From Gordoniibacillus chartarius (GTDB taxonomy: Bacteria > Bacillota > Bacilli > Paenibacillales > NBRC-103111): a stretch of DNA of 64,000 nucleotides. The stretch is taken from NCBI RefSeq assembly GCF_042432825.1, contig NZ_JBHLWN010000123.1, forward strand, positions 6,781 to 70,780. Direction: 5' to 3'. A program made the translations under genes and the position numbers. A model generated the notes under the pieces. It worked only from the letters and a program-made list of their open reading frames with translations, was not told the origin of the DNA and made no database searches. Shown piece by piece: positions 62,429 to 64,000 of the stretch; position 1 is the first letter of the stretch; every line of letters begins with the position of its first letter.

Positions 62429-63928
62429 CTAATCCTCTAAACATAACGCCTCGACCCGCTCCACCAGCGAAGCATACCCCTCCACGGACTGCGCGATATA
62501 GGATAGCACCGTATCACTCCAACCGTAGATGTAAAAGGTTCGCGGATCCGTCTCCGGTACCAACGCGAGCCGATAAGGAGCAATGTCTACGATGAACGCT
62601 TTGACGTCCGGGTTGATCTTCGAACGGTACCATCGGAGCTGCTCGTAGAACGGGCTGCCGCTGTTTTGCTGCTCGTCGGTGATGATGATGATTTGGTCGA
62701 CTTTCCTCCGCTCCTGGATCAGCTTCCGCACGGGCGCCCCGGTATCGGTTCCTCCACGGGAGCGGATTTGCGCCGCCTGCGTTAAAATGCTGTCATGGCG
62801 GGATGGCTTGGCATCGATAACCTCCGTATCGAACAGCCAGAACAGAGAGCTGCCCTGCGTTTTCTTATACAGCGCCAGAGCGAACACCGAGCCGATCTCC
62901 AAATATTGTCCGCTCATCGAGCCGGATATATCGAGGAAGATCGCCGTCTTCTCTCCGAGCTCCGGCAGGTTGTCGAACGTAAGCTCGGCAGCCTCCCGGA
63001 GCGCATCCTTCAGCTCCGGATGGTCCACTTGATGGAACGCCGTTGCCAGCCGGAACGGCAAAATTTTAGCTTTCCTCAGTGCCTGCGAATCTGTGATCCG
63101 GTTCACCACATAATCGAGGTTGCGCCGATCCTCCAGCACCCCGGCCCGCTGCAATGCGTTCATATGGCGGAGCAGGGCGAACGTCGGCATCTGGTAAAGC
63201 AGCGCTTCCCAGACGGCTTTTGACGGCTTGATCACACCGGTTACCGTTTCATAGGGGAGCCTGCCGCGTTCAATCCACGCAATTTGCTCCTCCTCGGTCG
63301 AAGCAAACTTCAGCTTTTCCAGCGCTTCCACTTGGGGCAGCAGCGCAAGGTTGGCCTCCAGCCCGCGCAAATACCGGAACAATGCCTGCTGCTTCAGGTC
63401 CTCCGGCTTCGGATGCGCCGTTGCGATTGCATCCCCCAGACTGTAGCCGCGGCCGCGGCCGTTGTACTTGATGGCCCAATATTCGGACACGCCGGCTAAG
63501 AAGCGGTTCACCTGCCGTTTGACGGCACGGCCTCCCTCACCGCGTCCAAGCCCCTTCAATATCGTCAGGAAATCGGACAAGTCGGAAGGAATCAGCACCA
63601 CCTGCAGGAAAATCTTCGCAAACAAATCCGGACGATACCGCGAAAGTATGGCCAGCCCGAACAGCGGCTGCAGCCGCATCAACCCGACACTGCGTGCGAA
63701 CACAATCGCCTTGGCCATGAAATTCGGGCTGCGGTCCGCCATTTCGCGGTGCAGCTTCTCCGCATCGGCAAGCAGTTCATGGCTATCCGCATAGAAGGTG
63801 TTGCTCGTTGTGTTGGTCAGCAGCGTTTGCACATACTGCTCCTCAAGCGAGCGCGTAAATGCCGGGTACTGATCTTTATTCGATATATTCGGTCTTGGTG
63901 AGCCGAATAGTTTGTTTGCCATACTCAT
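62429..63928 (-). CDS. TROVE-domain protein (Ro60/Rsr-like) with vWA domain
   Basis: The protein has 499 residues from ATG 63928 (GGAGGG ten bases upstream). The TROVE domain (about 15-330) is a HEAT-like ring that binds misfolded RNA and Y RNA. The C-terminal von Willebrand A domain has a complete MIDAS: DISGSMSG, the Thr in GGTDTGAP, and IIITDEQQ. Bacterial Ro60 proteins bind Y-like RNA and help RNA turnover and repair; here it leads an operon with RlaP and RtcB. No Y RNA gene is recognised in the window, but only about 70 bases lie upstream of it here. Confidence 0.93.
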   Translation of the reverse strand: MSMANKLFGSPRPNISNKDQYPAFTRSLEEQYVQTLLTNTTSNTFYADSHELLADAEKLHREMADRSPNFMAKAIVFARSVGLMRLQPLFGLAILSRYRPDLFAKIFLQVVLIPSDLSDFLTILKGLGRGEGGRAVKRQVNRFLAGVSEYWAIKYNGRGRGYSLGDAIATAHPKPEDLKQQALFRYLRGLEANLALLPQVEALEKLKFASTEEEQIAWIERGRLPYETVTGVIKPSKAVWEALLYQMPTFALLRHMNALQRAGVLEDRRNLDYVVNRITDSQALRKAKILPFRLATAFHQVDHPELKDALREAAELTFDNLPELGEKTAIFLDISGSMSGQYLEIGSVFALALYKKTQGSSLFWLFDTEVIDAKPSRHDSILTQAAQIRSRGGTDTGAPVRKLIQERRKVDQIIIITDEQQNSGSPFYEQLRWYRSKINPDVKAFIVDIAPYRLALVPETDPRTFYIYGWSDTVLSYIAQSVEGYASLVERVEALCLED

Positions 63929-64000
63929 GATGATTTTGCCCTCCCTCAATAAATTAATGTTTTCTCCGTTTTTCTGACTTTTTCGCGTGTTTTCTTCTTT

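Overview
The window looks like chromosome from a Paenibacillus-type Firmicute. The signs are several S-layer-homology (SLH) anchored secreted proteins, LplABC-type sugar uptake genes paired with a YesM/YesN two-component system, large modular polysaccharide hydrolases, lipoprotein lipoboxes, strong GGAGG ribosome sites and frequent GTG/TTG starts. This is inference from gene content; there is no rRNA or tRNA in the window to place it. Most genes lie on the minus strand, so operons read from high to low coordinates.

Region by region: 1-1069 has no intact gene, a candidate dispersed intergenic repeat and two terminators. 1070-6922 is a MarR-controlled efflux operon (MarR, short membrane fusion protein, lipoprotein fusion protein, 14-TM DHA2 pump, secreted protein) with a clear inverted-repeat operator upstream. 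7113-8840 encodes an SLH-transglutaminase protein with no canonical start codon at its best ribosome site. 9140-18227 holds two operons, one with a lipoprotein solute-binding protein, YesN and YesM, the other with two permeases and a second, closely related binding protein. The permease operon diverges from a 1431-residue GH81 beta-1,3-glucanase with four F5/8C (CBM32-like) modules (18650-22945). 23246-30034 is a tightly overlapped seven-gene operon: an ABC importer, a DeoR regulator, an alkaline-phosphatase-superfamily hydrolase and a PHP phosphatase. 30213-31958 has cysteine synthase and a DsbA/FrnE-like protein. 32097-36710 encodes a single polypeptide joining a CE4 deacetylase, GH10 xylanase, CBM9 and SLH domains, preceded by cre-like sites.

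37272-46374 is a mixed region: GNAT, HAD, a decayed VOC gene, a PadR-MFS operon with tandem operators, DinB, a homospermidine-synthase-like protein, a Crp/Fnr regulator, small genes with their own terminator, and a pair of unfamiliar membrane-associated proteins. 46731-51796 is one very large SLH-anchored protein split by a frameshift. 51984-55267 is a vanY-vanZ-vanR-vanS cluster without the vanHAX ligase genes. After a few small or uncertain genes and a secreted copper-amine-oxidase-N-like protein (56211-57797), the window ends with an RNA-repair operon (63928 to 58096): TROVE/Ro60, an AT-rich membrane protein, an RlaP-type nucleotidyltransferase, a 522-residue helical protein of unknown role, and RtcB RNA ligase.

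The best candidates for something under-described are this RNA-repair operon with its embedded membrane protein and unnamed helical partner, the importer coupled to two cytoplasmic phosphohydrolases, and the two-gene membrane module at 44313-46374. No CRISPR array, insertion sequence, prophage, rRNA or tRNA gene was found.
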